Assembly (NCBI RefSeq): GCF_004361815.1
Contig: NZ_SNWA01000001.1
Span: forward strand, 2,356,001-2,420,000
Direction: 5' to 3'
Length of the DNA stretch: 64,000 nucleotides
From: Paraburkholderia sp. BL10I2N1
GTDB lineage: Bacteria; Pseudomonadota; Gammaproteobacteria; Burkholderiales; Burkholderiaceae
A program made the position numbers and the translations under genes. How positions within the stretch are numbered: position 1 is the stretch's first letter; each line of letters begins with the position of its first letter. Positions 53,389 through 62,347 of the stretch are shown in pieces. A model generated the notes under the pieces. The model saw only the letters and a list, made by a program, of their open reading frames with translations, was not told where the DNA came from and did no database searches.

Positions 53389-54312
53389 ATGGCAACTGGC
53401 TTCTATTCCCACGCTGACTGTCTGCTGCACGAGATGGGGCAATGGCATCCCGAATGTCCAGCGCGCCTGCAGGCAATCGAGGATCAACTGATCGCAAGCC
53501 GTATCGACTCGCTGATCGAACGCGAGTCGCCGCCGCTCGCCAATGAGGCCGCGCTGCTGCGCGTGCATACCCAGGCGCACGTCGATTACATCCGCAGCCG
53601 GTCTCCAGTCAAGGGGTATGCGGAGATCGATCCGGACACGTCGATGAATCCGCATACCTTGCAGGCGGCATTGCGCGCGGCAGGCGCGGTGGTCGCGGCC
53701 ACCGATGCCGTGATCGAAGGTCGCTACGACAACGCGTTCTGCAGCGTGCGGCCGCCCGGGCACCACGCGGAACCGGCCCGCGCAATGGGCTTCTGCTTTT
53801 TCAACAACGTGGCGATCGCCGCGCGACATGCGCTGGAAGTTCACGGCCTGCAGCGCGTCGCGATCATCGACTTCGACGTGCATCACGGCAATGGCACCGA
53901 GGCCGCCTTCGCGGGCGATCCGCGCGTACTGATGTGCAGCTTTTTCCAGCATCCGTTCTATCCGTTCACGGGCGCGGACAATCAGGGGACCAACATGGTC
54001 AACGTGCCGCTCGCCGCGCGCACGACGGGCATGGTCATGCGCGAAGCCGTCGACCTCATGTGGCTGCCGCGTCTGCTCGCATTCAAACCGGAGATGCTGT
54101 TCGTGTCGGCGGGCTTCGATGCGCATCGCGAGGACGATCTCGGCAACATGGGACTCGTCGAGGACGACTACGCGTGGCTGACGGGGCAGATACGCGACAT
54201 CGCCGAACGCTATGCCAAAGGGCGGATTGTGAGCACGCTGGAAGGCGGGTACAACCTGTCGGCGCTGGGGCGCAGCGTGGTCGCGCACGTACGCGCGCTC
54301 GCCGGTATCTGA
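53389..54312 (+). CDS. Histone deacetylase-family (acetoin utilisation/acetylpolyamine amidohydrolase-like) hydrolase
   Basis: The 307-aa zinc hydrolase has the HDAC core: VRPPGHHAEPARAMGFCFFNN (general-base His pair), VAIIDFDVHHGNGTEAAF (zinc-binding Asp and His), SAGFDAHREDDL (second Asp), and LEGGYNLSAL at the end. It removes acetyl groups from amines or lysines; the natural substrate is unknown. The start at MATGFYSHADC is chosen; the crotonase-like gene follows after 28 bases and may be co-transcribed. Confidence 0.92.
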   Translation: MATGFYSHADCLLHEMGQWHPECPARLQAIEDQLIASRIDSLIERESPPLANEAALLRVHTQAHVDYIRSRSPVKGYAEIDPDTSMNPHTLQAALRAAGAVVAATDAVIEGRYDNAFCSVRPPGHHAEPARAMGFCFFNNVAIAARHALEVHGLQRVAIIDFDVHHGNGTEAAFAGDPRVLMCSFFQHPFYPFTGADNQGTNMVNVPLAARTTGMVMREAVDLMWLPRLLAFKPEMLFVSAGFDAHREDDLGNMGLVEDDYAWLTGQIRDIAERYAKGRIVSTLEGGYNLSALGRSVVAHVRALAGI

Positions 54313-54340
54313 TACAGGGCGGTGAGAGAAGGGGCACGTC

Positions 54341-55165
54341 ATGAGCAATGGGAACCCACAGGCTTCGCAGACAGCGAATGAGAGTGTGGAGCTTGTTGAA
54401 ATCACGCACGATGCCTTTGGTGTTCCGGGCACCACGTGCTTGACGCTCAACCGTCCTGACGCGTTCAACGCACTGTCGGAGGCGTTGCTCGACGCGTTGC
54501 AGTCTGCATTGGCGTCGCTCGCGCAAACGGAGGTGCGCGTGATCGTCATTGCCGGTGCCGGCCGTGCGTTCTGCGCCGGGCACGATCTCAAGGAGATGCG
54601 TGCGGCGCCGTCGCTTGCGTATTACCAGGAACTCTTCGCACGCTGCACGAAGATGATGCTGACGATCCATCGGCTACCGCAGCCGGTGATCGCGCGGGTG
54701 CAGGGCATTGCGACGGCTGCCGGTTGTCAGCTCGTCGCGATGTGCGATCTGGCCGTGGCCGCCGATACCGCGCGCTTCGCGGTATCGGGCGTCAATCTCG
54801 GGCTCTTTTGTGCGACGCCGTCGGTGCCGTTGTCGCGCAATCTGTCGCGTAAGGCCGCGTTCGAGATGCTCGTCACCGGTGAATTTGTCGATGCGCACAA
54901 GGCGCAGTCGCTGGGTCTGGTGAATCGTGTCGTGGCCGCCGACGATCTCGACGCCGAAGTCGCAGCGCTCGCGGCCAGCATCTGCGCGAAATCGGCGCAA
55001 GCCGTGTTCGCGGGCAAGGGGCTCTTCTATCGCCAGCTCGAAATGGGCGTGGAAGCGGCCTACCAGCTGGCAGGCCAGACGATGGCCTGCAACATGATGG
55101 ACAATTCCGCGCTCGAAGGCGTCGAGGCGTTCATCGAGAAACGCGCGCCGAAATGGCGTCGCTGA
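54341..55165 (+). CDS. Enoyl-CoA hydratase-related crotonase (ECHDC3-like, catalytic glutamates absent)
   Basis: The 274-aa crotonase-fold protein has the oxyanion-hole region VIVIAGAGRAFCAGHDLKEM. It reads GIATAAGCQLVAMCDLAVA where hydratases have GGGCELA, and FAVSGVNLGLFC where they have FGQPE. Both catalytic glutamates of true enoyl-CoA hydratases are therefore replaced (Gln and Gly). This pattern matches the ECHDC3 branch, whose reaction is not firmly known. Calling it an enoyl-CoA hydratase by name alone would mislead. It lies just downstream of the deacetylase-like gene. Confidence 0.85.
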   Translation: MSNGNPQASQTANESVELVEITHDAFGVPGTTCLTLNRPDAFNALSEALLDALQSALASLAQTEVRVIVIAGAGRAFCAGHDLKEMRAAPSLAYYQELFARCTKMMLTIHRLPQPVIARVQGIATAAGCQLVAMCDLAVAADTARFAVSGVNLGLFCATPSVPLSRNLSRKAAFEMLVTGEFVDAHKAQSLGLVNRVVAADDLDAEVAALAASICAKSAQAVFAGKGLFYRQLEMGVEAAYQLAGQTMACNMMDNSALEGVEAFIEKRAPKWRR

Positions 55166-55313
55166 TCTTGCGCTGCTTCTAGCCGGTGCGAGCCAGAATC
55201 CAGGCGGTCGAGAGCATGCCTCTAATTCTCTCAGGTTATAAAAAAGTCAAAATTGATTATTAAAGAGAATGTCGACGATGCGGTAGAATCGCGCTCCAAA
55301 TCCCAATAAAAGC

Positions 55314-55374
55314 AACGGCGGCCGAGTGTCGGAGCGCAAAACGCTCGTCGGACAAGCCCGCCGTTTCGTTTTTT
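55314..55374 (+). promoter_or_regulatory. Nested hairpin with T-run directly before metN (attenuator-like leader)
   Basis: AACGGCGG (55314-55321) pairs with CCGCCGTT (55358-55365). Inside, GAGCG/CGCTC closes a CAAAA loop and CCGA can pair with TCGG. Six T follow at 55369-55374, and metN starts at 55376. This is an intrinsic terminator placed before the gene, with no ribosome site between, so read-through must be controlled. TAGAAT at 55284-55289 may be the promoter -10. Confidence 0.6.
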
Positions 55375-55375
55375 C

Positions 55376-56410
55376 ATGATCGAACTACGCAATATTTCCC
55401 AGCGTTTCGAAGGTCCCCGGGGCTGGGTCGAAGCGCTGCATAACATTAATCTGTCGATTCCGGCGGGCGAGGTGTTCGGCATTATCGGGCGCAGTGGCGC
55501 GGGCAAGAGTACGCTCGTGCGCACCATCAACCTGCTGACCCGTCCTTCCGAAGGCAACATCGTCGTCAACGGCCGCGATCTCACAACGCTGTCCGCGGCG
55601 CAGTTGCGCGAAGCGCGGCGCGAGATCGGCATGATCTTCCAGCATTTCAATCTGCTCTCGTCGCGCACCGTCTACGAGAACGTCGCGCTGCCGCTCGAAC
55701 TCGCCGGCATGAAGCGCGCCGACATCGAGGCGGCCGTGTTGCCGTTGCTCGATCTCGTCGGCCTGTCGGCGCAGAAGGACCGCTATCCGGCGCAGATCAG
55801 CGGCGGACAAAAGCAGCGCGTCGGCATTGCGCGGGCGCTGGCGAGCAAGCCAAAGGTGTTGCTGTCGGATGAAGCGACGTCCGCGCTCGACCCTGAAACC
55901 ACCCGCGCAATTCTCGACCTGCTCAGGCGCATCAACCGTGAACTCGGCTTGACCGTCGTGCTCATCACGCACCAGATGGACGTGATCAAGCAGATCTGCG
56001 ACCGCGTTGCGGTACTCGATGCCGGGCGCGTCGTCGAGGAGGGGAGGCTCATCGATGTGTTCCTCCAACCACACCATGAAGTCACGCGCGCGCTGATCGG
56101 TGACGTGATCGCGCAGGAACTGCCTCCCGCGATGAAGGCGCGCGTCGCCGAGCGTTTGAAGACGGGCCGCAGTCATCTGCTGCGTCTCGCGTTCACGGGC
56201 TCAGGTGTCGACCAGCCGATCCTGTCGGAGACGATTCGCCGCTACGAACTGGACTTCAACATCCTGCACGGCCAGATCGACGAGATCCAGGGGCAGGCGT
56301 TTGGCTCGCTTGCGGTGCTGGCGGGCGGCGAACCGCTGAAGGTCGCGCAGGCGCTCACGTATCTGCGCGAACAAGGTGTGGTGGTCGAGGAGATGTCGTA
56401 TGTTGAGTGA
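55376..56410 (+). CDS. metN: Methionine ABC transporter, ATP-binding protein
   Basis: This 344-aa ATPase drives methionine import with MetI and MetQ. It has Walker [15 protein letters not shown], the signature [16 protein letters not shown], Walker [15 protein letters not shown], and the H-loop LITHQMDV. The C-terminal 100 residues form the NIL/C2 regulatory domain ([38 protein letters not shown]), which binds methionine and inhibits transport. No Shine-Dalgarno site is visible before the ATG. Confidence 0.96.
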   Translation: MIELRNISQRFEGPRGWVEALHNINLSIPAGEVFGIIGRSGAGKSTLVRTINLLTRPSEGNIVVNGRDLTTLSAAQLREARREIGMIFQHFNLLSSRTVYENVALPLELAGMKRADIEAAVLPLLDLVGLSAQKDRYPAQISGGQKQRVGIARALASKPKVLLSDEATSALDPETTRAILDLLRRINRELGLTVVLITHQMDVIKQICDRVAVLDAGRVVEEGRLIDVFLQPHHEVTRALIGDVIAQELPPAMKARVAERLKTGRSHLLRLAFTGSGVDQPILSETIRRYELDFNILHGQIDEIQGQAFGSLAVLAGGEPLKVAQALTYLREQGVVVEEMSYVE

Positions 56411-57053
56411 AATGTTCGATATGTTCGTCCAGTCGTTCTGGGAAACGCTCGTGATGGTGGGCATTTCCGGACTGGTCGGCGCGGCGGTGGGTTTGCCGCT
56501 AGGCGTCCTGCTCTATCTGACGGACCGCAACGGCGTCCTGCAGAACATCGCCGTGAATCGCGTGATGGGCGTGATCGTGAACGCGGTGCGCTCGACACCG
56601 TTCATCATCCTGCTGGTCGCGGTAATTCCGTTCACGCGGCTGGTCGTGGGCTCTTCGATCGGTACGGCCGCCGCAGTGGTGCCGCTGACGATCGCCGCCG
56701 CGCCGTTCATCGCGCGTCTTGTCGAGACGGCGCTGCGCGAAGTGGACCGCGGCCTGATCGAAGCCGCGCAGGCGATGGGTGCGACAACCAGCCAGATCGT
56801 CTTCAAGGTGTTGCTGCCGGAATCGCTGCCGGGCGTGGTGGCCGGGCTGACGATCACCTTTGTTTCGCTGGTCGGTTATTCGGCGATGGCCGGAGCGATC
56901 GGCGGTGGCGGGCTCGGCGATCTGGGCATCCGCTACGGCTATCAACGTTTTTTGCCGGAAGTGATGCTGACGGTCGTCGTGATCCTGATCGTTTTCGTGC
57001 AACTGGTGCAGTCGTTTGGGGATTGGCTCGTGCGTCGTCTGAGCCATAAATAA
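56400..57053 (+). CDS. metI: Methionine ABC transporter, permease
   Basis: The 217-aa inner-membrane permease has about five helices and the EAA loop [29 protein letters not shown]. Its N-terminus ([27 protein letters not shown]) is the usual MetI form. The start overlaps metN by 11 bases, so expression is coupled. Confidence 0.95.
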   Translation: MLSEMFDMFVQSFWETLVMVGISGLVGAAVGLPLGVLLYLTDRNGVLQNIAVNRVMGVIVNAVRSTPFIILLVAVIPFTRLVVGSSIGTAAAVVPLTIAAAPFIARLVETALREVDRGLIEAAQAMGATTSQIVFKVLLPESLPGVVAGLTITFVSLVGYSAMAGAIGGGGLGDLGIRYGYQRFLPEVMLTVVVILIVFVQLVQSFGDWLVRRLSHK

Positions 57054-57104
57054 CAAGGGTTCCGTCAACGGACCCCGCTTGAACAGGTTGGAGAAAGGTT
57101 ACTC

Positions 57105-57899
57105 ATGCAACGTCGTTCTATTCTCAGGTTTGCGGCCCTGCTTGGCGCCGCGTCGCTCTTCGCTTCCGTGGCGCAAGCCGATGAAACGATCAAGGTCGGT
57201 GTTACCGGCGGTCCGCATGCGCAGATCATGGAAGTCGTGAAATCGGTAGCGGCAAAGAATGGCCTGAACATCAAGATCGTCGAATTCTCGGATTATGTGC
57301 AGCCCAACGCGGCACTTGCTGGCGGCGATCTCGATGCGAACAGCTACCAGCACGACCCGTATCTGCAGGCGCAGGTGAAGGACCGAGGCTATAAGCTCAT
57401 CAAGGTTGCCGACACCGTGACTTACCCGATGGGCATCTATTCGAAGAAGGTGAAGTCGCTTGCCGAACTGCAACCGGGCGCGAAGATCGCGGTGCCGAAC
57501 GATCCGACCAACGGCGGCCGTGCATTGTTGCTGCTGCAGAAGCAGGGTCTGCTGAAGCTGCGTGCCGATGCCGGCCTGAAGGCTACGCCGCTCGACATCG
57601 TCGACAACCCGAAGAAGCTGAAGATCGTCGAGCTCGACGCCGCGCAGATTCCGCGTTCGCTCGGCGACGTGGACGCGGCCGCGATCAACACGAACTTCGC
57701 GATGGAAGCGGGCCTGAAGCCGAAGCAGGACGCGATCGCCATCGAGGACGCGAACGGTCCGTATGTAAACATCATTGCGATCCGTGAAGCCGATCGCAAC
57801 AAACCGTGGGTCGCGAAGCTCGTCGCGGCGTATCGCTCCGCGCAAGTGAAGCAGTTTATTGAAGGTAAGTTCGGCGGCGCGGTGATCACGGCGTGGTAA
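57105..57899 (+). CDS. metQ: Methionine-binding protein of the ABC transporter (NlpA family)
   Basis: The 264-aa periplasmic protein binds methionine for MetNI. It has a signal peptide (MQRRSILRFAALLGAASLFASVAQA) with no lipobox Cys, then IKVGVTGGPHAQIMEVVK and the NlpA motifs LDANSYQHDPYL and IAVPNDPTNGGRALLLL. GGAGAAAGG precedes the ATG. A terminator follows about 60 bases after the stop. Confidence 0.94.
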   Translation: MQRRSILRFAALLGAASLFASVAQADETIKVGVTGGPHAQIMEVVKSVAAKNGLNIKIVEFSDYVQPNAALAGGDLDANSYQHDPYLQAQVKDRGYKLIKVADTVTYPMGIYSKKVKSLAELQPGAKIAVPNDPTNGGRALLLLQKQGLLKLRADAGLKATPLDIVDNPKKLKIVELDAAQIPRSLGDVDAAAINTNFAMEAGLKPKQDAIAIEDANGPYVNIIAIREADRNKPWVAKLVAAYRSAQVKQFIEGKFGGAVITAW

Positions 57900-57960
57900 G
57901 CCGTGACGCCCGAATTCGTATGCTGAGCAAGCGCAATCTTGAAATTAGGGCGTCAGTAGG

Positions 57961-57987
57961 AACCCGGGCTTGTCGTCCGGGTTTTTT
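57961..57987 (+). terminator. Terminator after metQ
   Basis: AACCCGG/CCGGGTT, extended by two inner pairs, is followed by a T-run (TTTTTT). Confidence 0.88.
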
Positions 57988-58137
57988 CGCCGTTAAAATA
58001 GTACGATCGTTCGATATTTCCGAGCCGCTGCAAAAGCGCGCTATCTTCGATGCAAACAGCCGGCGGGCGCGGTTGCCGCGAGGGCAGTCGTTATAATGTC
58101 CGTTGGGTTGACGTATTCGTAACTTTGGAGCGTGTGC

Positions 58138-58887
58138 ATGAAAATCCTGGTGCCTGTGAAGAGAGTGGTCGATTACAACGTGAAAGTCCGGGTGAAGTCG
58201 GACGGCACGGGCGTCGACATTGCCAATGTGAAGATGTCGATGAACCCGTTCGACGAGATCGCGGTTGAGGAAGCCGTGCGCCTGAAGGAAGCGGGCGTGG
58301 CGACCGAAGTGATCGCGGTGTCCTGCGGTGTCACGCAGTCGCAGGAAACGCTGCGCACGGCGCTGGCGATCGGCGCGGACCGCGCGATCCTGATCGAGTC
58401 GAACGAAGACCTGCAGCCGCTGGCGGTGGCCAAACTGCTGAAGGCGCTGGTCGACAAGGAACAGCCTTCGCTCGTGATTCTCGGCAAGCAGGCCATCGAC
58501 GACGACTCGAACCAGACCGGCCAGATGCTCGCCGCGCTGGCGAACCTGCCGCAGGCGACGTTTGCCTCGAAGGTGGTGGTGGCGGATGGCAAGGCGACGG
58601 TGTCGCGCGAAGTGGATGGCGGCGCGGAAACGCTGTCGCTGACGCTGCCGGCGGTGATCACCACCGACCTGCGCCTCAATGAGCCGCGCTACGTGACGCT
58701 GCCCAACATCATGAAGGCGAAGAAGAAGCCGCTGGAGACGCTCAAGCCTGAGGACCTCGGTGTCGATGTGACGCCGCGCCTGAAGACGCTGAAGGTGGTG
58801 GAGCCGCCGAAACGCAGTGCCGGCGTGAAGGTGGCCGACGTGAAGACGCTGGTCGAGAAGCTGAAGACCGAAGCCAAGGTGCTGTGA
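58138..58887 (+). CDS. etfB: Electron transfer flavoprotein subunit beta
   Basis: The 249-aa subunit binds AMP and half of the FAD site. It begins [19 protein letters not shown] and has the EtfB signature ([26 protein letters not shown]) and [25 protein letters not shown]. It accepts electrons from acyl-CoA and other dehydrogenases and passes them to ETF-ubiquinone oxidoreductase. TTTGGAG precedes the chosen ATG. etfA follows after 13 bases. Confidence 0.97.
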   Translation: MKILVPVKRVVDYNVKVRVKSDGTGVDIANVKMSMNPFDEIAVEEAVRLKEAGVATEVIAVSCGVTQSQETLRTALAIGADRAILIESNEDLQPLAVAKLLKALVDKEQPSLVILGKQAIDDDSNQTGQMLAALANLPQATFASKVVVADGKATVSREVDGGAETLSLTLPAVITTDLRLNEPRYVTLPNIMKAKKKPLETLKPEDLGVDVTPRLKTLKVVEPPKRSAGVKVADVKTLVEKLKTEAKVL

Positions 58888-58900
58888 GGAGACGGACGAA

Positions 58901-59836
58901 ATGACGAATCTGGTAATAGCGGAACACGACGGTGCATCGATCAAGGCGGCGACGCTGAACACGATCGCAGCGGCACAGAAGATTGGCGGTGATATCCACG
59001 TGCTGGTCGCCGGTCACAACGCGCAGGGCGCGGCTGAAGCGGCAGCGAGAATCGCGGGCGTATCAAAAGTGCTGCTGGCCGATGCGCCGCAACTGGAAGC
59101 GGGTCTGGCGGAGAACGTCGAAGCGACGGTGCTAAACATCGCAAAGGGTTACACGCACATCCTCGCGCCGGCCACGGCTTCGGGCAAGAACATCGCGCCG
59201 CGAATTGCGGCGAAGCTGGATGTCGCGCAGATCAGCGACATCACCGCCGTGGATTCCGCTGACACGTTTGAACGCCCGATCTATGCGGGCAACGCGATCG
59301 CCACGGTGCAATCCGCTGACCCGATCAAGGTCATCACGGTGCGCACGACCGGTTTCGACCCGGTTGCGGCAGAAGGCGGCAGCGCAGCGGTCGAGAAGAT
59401 CGACGCGGCGGCAGACAGCGGCCTGTCGCAGTTCGTGAGCCGTGAAGTGACGAAGCTGGACCGTCCGGAGCTGACTGCAGCGCACATCATCGTGTCGGGT
59501 GGTCGTGGCCTGGGCAGCGGCGAGAACTATACGAAAGTGCTGGAGCCGCTGGCGGACAAGCTGAACGCAGCGCTGGGCGCCTCACGCGCCGCAGTGGACG
59601 CGGGCTTCGTGCCGAACGACTACCAGGTGGGCCAGACGGGAAAGATCGTGGCGCCCCAACTGTACCTCGCGGTGGGCATCTCGGGCGCGATCCAGCATCT
59701 GGCCGGGATGAAGGACTCGAAGGTGATCGTAGCGATCAACAAGGACCCGGAAGCGCCGATCTTCAGCGTGGCTGATTACGGCCTGGTGGGCGATCTGTTT
59801 ACCGTTGTACCCGAACTCGTGAGCGAGCTCGGATGA
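58901..59836 (+). CDS. etfA: Electron transfer flavoprotein subunit alpha
   Basis: The 311-aa subunit has the FAD-binding C-terminal domain with the signature [48 protein letters not shown]. It forms the heterodimer with EtfB. The N-terminal half ([25 protein letters not shown]) is the usual nucleotide-fold domain. In relatives an acyl-CoA dehydrogenase gene follows; here only a decayed remnant does. Confidence 0.97.
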   Translation: MTNLVIAEHDGASIKAATLNTIAAAQKIGGDIHVLVAGHNAQGAAEAAARIAGVSKVLLADAPQLEAGLAENVEATVLNIAKGYTHILAPATASGKNIAPRIAAKLDVAQISDITAVDSADTFERPIYAGNAIATVQSADPIKVITVRTTGFDPVAAEGGSAAVEKIDAAADSGLSQFVSREVTKLDRPELTAAHIIVSGGRGLGSGENYTKVLEPLADKLNAALGASRAAVDAGFVPNDYQVGQTGKIVAPQLYLAVGISGAIQHLAGMKDSKVIVAINKDPEAPIFSVADYGLVGDLFTVVPELVSELG

Positions 59837-59877
59837 TGCAGCATCAGCGCCGCAGATAAGGCGTCAGGCAGCAAACG

Positions 59878-59903
59878 AAAGGGGCGCGCAGCGCCCCTTT
59901 TTT
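59878..59903 (+). terminator. Terminator after etfA
   Basis: AAAGGGGCGC/GCGCCCCTTT with a 3-base loop is followed by more T. Confidence 0.93.
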
Positions 59904-59926
59904 ACACTGCAGGCAGGAGGCAGCCG

Positions 59927-60222
59927 GTGTCGATCATCCATCATCCGGACGTGCGCCGGATGCTCGCGACGATGCGCGCGCTCACCGAAGGCTCGCGCGG
60001 TGGCCTACGTGGCAGCCGCGCATTGCGACATCGCACACCGTCATGCGGATAGGGCGAAGCGCGCCGAACATCAGGCCATCTATGAATTCCTCGTGCCGGT
60101 CGATCGCGACCGCGCAGTTCTTCGCCGAACACGTGTTGCCGCAGGCGACGGCGCTCGAAGCGTCGATCGTGACAGGGAAAGGCGGCGAGAGGGTGCTGGC
60201 GCTGGCGGAAGATCAGTTCTGA
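59927..60222 (+). pseudogene. Remnant of an acyl-CoA dehydrogenase gene (deleted and frameshifted)
   Basis: Three fragments in three frames match successive parts of the large (about 595-aa) acyl-CoA dehydrogenase that normally follows etfBA. Frame one (59927-59998) reads VSIIHHPDVRRMLATMRALT. After an apparent 2-base loss, frame two (60000-60102) reads VAYVAAAHCDIAHRHAD and QAIYEFLVPV. Frame three (60103-60222) reads IATAQFFAEHVLPQ to VLALAEDQF and the stop. The first half of the gene and about 170 codons between fragments two and three are missing. It cannot encode an enzyme. An AGGAGG just upstream may be chance. Confidence 0.85.
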
Positions 60223-60274
60223 TGGCGCAAGTCGGTTCGCGTCGGCCACGCATCCGCGTCAGAAGAAGGCTGGT

Positions 60275-60310
60275 AATACAAACGGCGCCTTACAAGGCGC
60301 CGTTTGTATT
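60275..60310. terminator. 17-bp perfect inverted repeat downstream of dadA
   Basis: AATACAAACGGCGCCTT is repeated in inverse orientation after two bases. It lies 53 bases past the dadA stop and is the likely 3' end of that transcript, though no T-run follows on the minus strand. Confidence 0.6.
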
Positions 60311-60362
60311 GATCGACCTGGCCGGGAAATCTCCCCGACCGACGCAGACAACGAGATGACCG

Positions 60363-61649
60363 TCAGGCGTATGCCGGCCGACGCGTTTCTCCGGTCTCGC
60401 CAAGATAGCGATGCACCGACAGATCGCCTGACTGGATCGCGGGCTGTTTGCCAGATATCAGATCGGCGAGCAGTTGGCCCGAACCGCATGACATCGTCCA
60501 GCCAAGCGTGCCGTGACCCGTATTCAGGAACAGGTTCGAGACTGGCGTGCGGCCGACGATCGGCGTGCCGTCCGGCGTCATCGGGCGCAGGCCCGTCCAG
60601 AAAGTCGCCTTCGCTGTATCGCCACCGCCAGGGAACAGGTCGTTGACGCACATTTCGAGCGTCTCGCGACGCGCCTGGCGCAGCGTCTGGTCGAAGCCCA
60701 CAATCTCCGCCATGCCGCCGACGCGAATCCGGTCGTCAAAGCGCGTGATGGCGATCTTGTAGGTTTCGTCGAGCACCGTCGACACAGGAGCCGAAGCTGC
60801 GTCGACGATCGGCGCGGTGATCGAATAACCCTTGAGCGGGTACACCGGAATCTTCACTATGCCGGACAGGAAGCGCGTGGAATACGAACCGAGCGCGACG
60901 ACATACGCATCGGCACGTACCATTTCGCTGGCGCACTGCACGCCCACGATGCGGTCATGGGCCATGGCCAGTGCGTCGATCGGGGTGTTGTAGCGGAACT
61001 TCACGCCAAGCGCTTCGGCCATCGCCGCGAGGCGAGTCGTGAAGAGCTGGCAGTCGCCCGTTTCGTCGCCCGGCAGGCGCAGACCACCCGTCAGCTTGTG
61101 CGACGTCGCAGCGAGCGCCGGTTCGACGCGCGCGAGTTCAGCGGGCGTCAGCAGTTCATAAGCCACGTTGGCATCTTTGAGCACGGCGATATCTTTCGCG
61201 GCGCCGTCGAGTTGCTGTTGCGTGCGGAACAATTGCAGCGTGCCGCCCGTACGGCCTTCGTACTGGATACCGGCATCGGCGCGCAGCGCCTGCAGGCAGT
61301 CGCGGCTATATTCGGCGAGACGGACCATACGGCCCTTGTTCACTGCATAGCGCTCGGTAGTGCAGTTTTGCAGCATCTGCCACATCCACTTCAACTGGAA
61401 TTGCGTGCCGTCGAGACGGATCGCGAGCGGCGCGTGCTTCTGGAACATCCATTTGACGGCCTTCAGCGGAACGCCAGGCGCCGCCCACGGTGCGGCATAG
61501 CCGGGCGAAATCTGCCCCGCGTTGGCAAAGCTGGTTTCGAGCGCCGGACCGGCCTCACGGTCGATCACGGTCACTTCGTGACCCGCGCGCGCAAGATAAT
61601 AGGCGCTCGTTACCCCGACGACGCCACTGCCCAAAACGACGACTCGCAT
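60363..61649 (-). CDS. dadA: D-amino acid dehydrogenase (small subunit)
   Basis: The 428-aa FAD enzyme oxidises D-amino acids, especially D-alanine, to keto acids with electrons to the respiratory chain. It begins with the FAD fingerprint [30 protein letters not shown] and has [12 protein letters not shown] and the end motif [33 protein letters not shown]. It is divergent from an lrp-family gene across a 144-base gap, the typical dadR-dadA setup for induction by alanine. Confidence 0.96.
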   Translation of the reverse strand: MRVVVLGSGVVGVTSAYYLARAGHEVTVIDREAGPALETSFANAGQISPGYAAPWAAPGVPLKAVKWMFQKHAPLAIRLDGTQFQLKWMWQMLQNCTTERYAVNKGRMVRLAEYSRDCLQALRADAGIQYEGRTGGTLQLFRTQQQLDGAAKDIAVLKDANVAYELLTPAELARVEPALAATSHKLTGGLRLPGDETGDCQLFTTRLAAMAEALGVKFRYNTPIDALAMAHDRIVGVQCASEMVRADAYVVALGSYSTRFLSGIVKIPVYPLKGYSITAPIVDAASAPVSTVLDETYKIAITRFDDRIRVGGMAEIVGFDQTLRQARRETLEMCVNDLFPGGGDTAKATFWTGLRPMTPDGTPIVGRTPVSNLFLNTGHGTLGWTMSCGSGQLLADLISGKQPAIQSGDLSVHRYLGETGETRRPAYA

Positions 61650-61793
61650 AGCTGCTCCAGAAAGGTCGAAAGGCTGACGGCGTCGGAATGTTCGATTAAT
61701 GATGAATTACGCGGTCAACCCAGTGTTAACCGCTATACTATTGAGCTTCAGGTAGGTTTTGTTATTGTATTTTTTCGATTTTCAGTAAAAACC

Positions 61794-62282
61794 ATGCGAA
61801 CCCAACGTCAACCGGTCCGTGCTCTCGACAGGCTCGATCACAAGATCCTGAAACTGCTTCAGCAGGACGGCAGGATGGCGATGAAGGACCTGGCCGAGCA
61901 GGTCGGATTGTCGGTTACGCCGTGTATTGAGCGGGTCAAGCGCATGGAGCGCGACGGCGTCATCATGGGCTATTACGCGCGGGTCAATCCTGCTGAGCTT
62001 GGCGCGGCGTTGCTGGTGTTCGTGGAGATCACGCTCGACCACAAGAGCGGCAATATGTTCGACCAGTTTCGCCGCGAGGTTCAGAAGATCCCGGAAGTGC
62101 TCGAGTGCCACCTGGTGTCCGGCGACTTCGACTATCTGATCAAGGCGCGTATCGGCGAGATGGCCGACTACCGGAAGCTGCTCGGCGACATCCTCCTGCA
62201 ATTGCCGGGCGCGGTGCAGTCGAAAAGCTATGTGGTGATGGAAGAAATCAAGGAAACGTTGACGATTGCGGTCGATGAATAG
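61794..62282 (+). CDS. Lrp/AsnC-family transcriptional regulator (dadA regulator type)
   Basis: The 162-aa protein has the N-terminal helix-turn-helix (LDRLDHKILKLLQQDGRMAMKDLAEQVGLSVTPCIERVKRMERDGVI). A C-terminal RAM/AsnC ligand domain follows (LECHLVSGDFDYLIKARIGEMADYRKLLGDIL). It resembles global Lrp and the DadR/BkdR subgroup. Lying divergent from dadA, it probably activates dadA in response to alanine. The start is the ATG of MRTQRQPVRALD; a very long in-frame extension upstream is only the antisense of dadA. Confidence 0.93.
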   Translation: MRTQRQPVRALDRLDHKILKLLQQDGRMAMKDLAEQVGLSVTPCIERVKRMERDGVIMGYYARVNPAELGAALLVFVEITLDHKSGNMFDQFRREVQKIPEVLECHLVSGDFDYLIKARIGEMADYRKLLGDILLQLPGAVQSKSYVVMEEIKETLTIAVDE

Positions 62283-62301
62283 GCTGTTCGGACAGTCTCG
62301 A

Positions 62302-62347
62302 CAAACGGCCCATATACTGTATATTTATACAGTATATGGGCCGTTTG
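62302..62347. repeat. 22-bp perfect inverted repeat enclosing the LexA box
   Basis: Positions 62302-62323 are exactly complementary to 62326-62347 with a TT centre. The central 20 bases are the LexA box. The arms continue outward through GGCCC/GGGCC to CAAAC/GTTTG, so the RNA would also form a strong hairpin that could end the lrp transcript. Confidence 0.85.
62315..62334. promoter_or_regulatory. Near-perfect LexA (SOS) box
   Basis: TACTGTATATTTATACAGTA matches the E. coli LexA consensus at all but one central position and has the required CTG-N10-CAG core. It ends 1 base before the first ATG of the radical SAM gene, so LexA would block its transcription. From memory the Pseudomonas aeruginosa homologue PA0069 is also a LexA target. 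Confidence 0.82.

Noticed and set aside
53329..54591. 420-codon open frame on the minus strand
   Set aside because: Antisense of the deacetylase-like gene; no family features.
55200..55376. Possible SAM riboswitch before metN
   Set aside because: I cannot find the conserved cores of SAM-I, SAM-II or SAH classes; only the terminator-like hairpin is supportable.
60513..61793. Long in-frame extension upstream of the lrp-family gene
   Set aside because: It is the antisense of dadA; the Lrp fold begins cleanly at the ATG at 61794.
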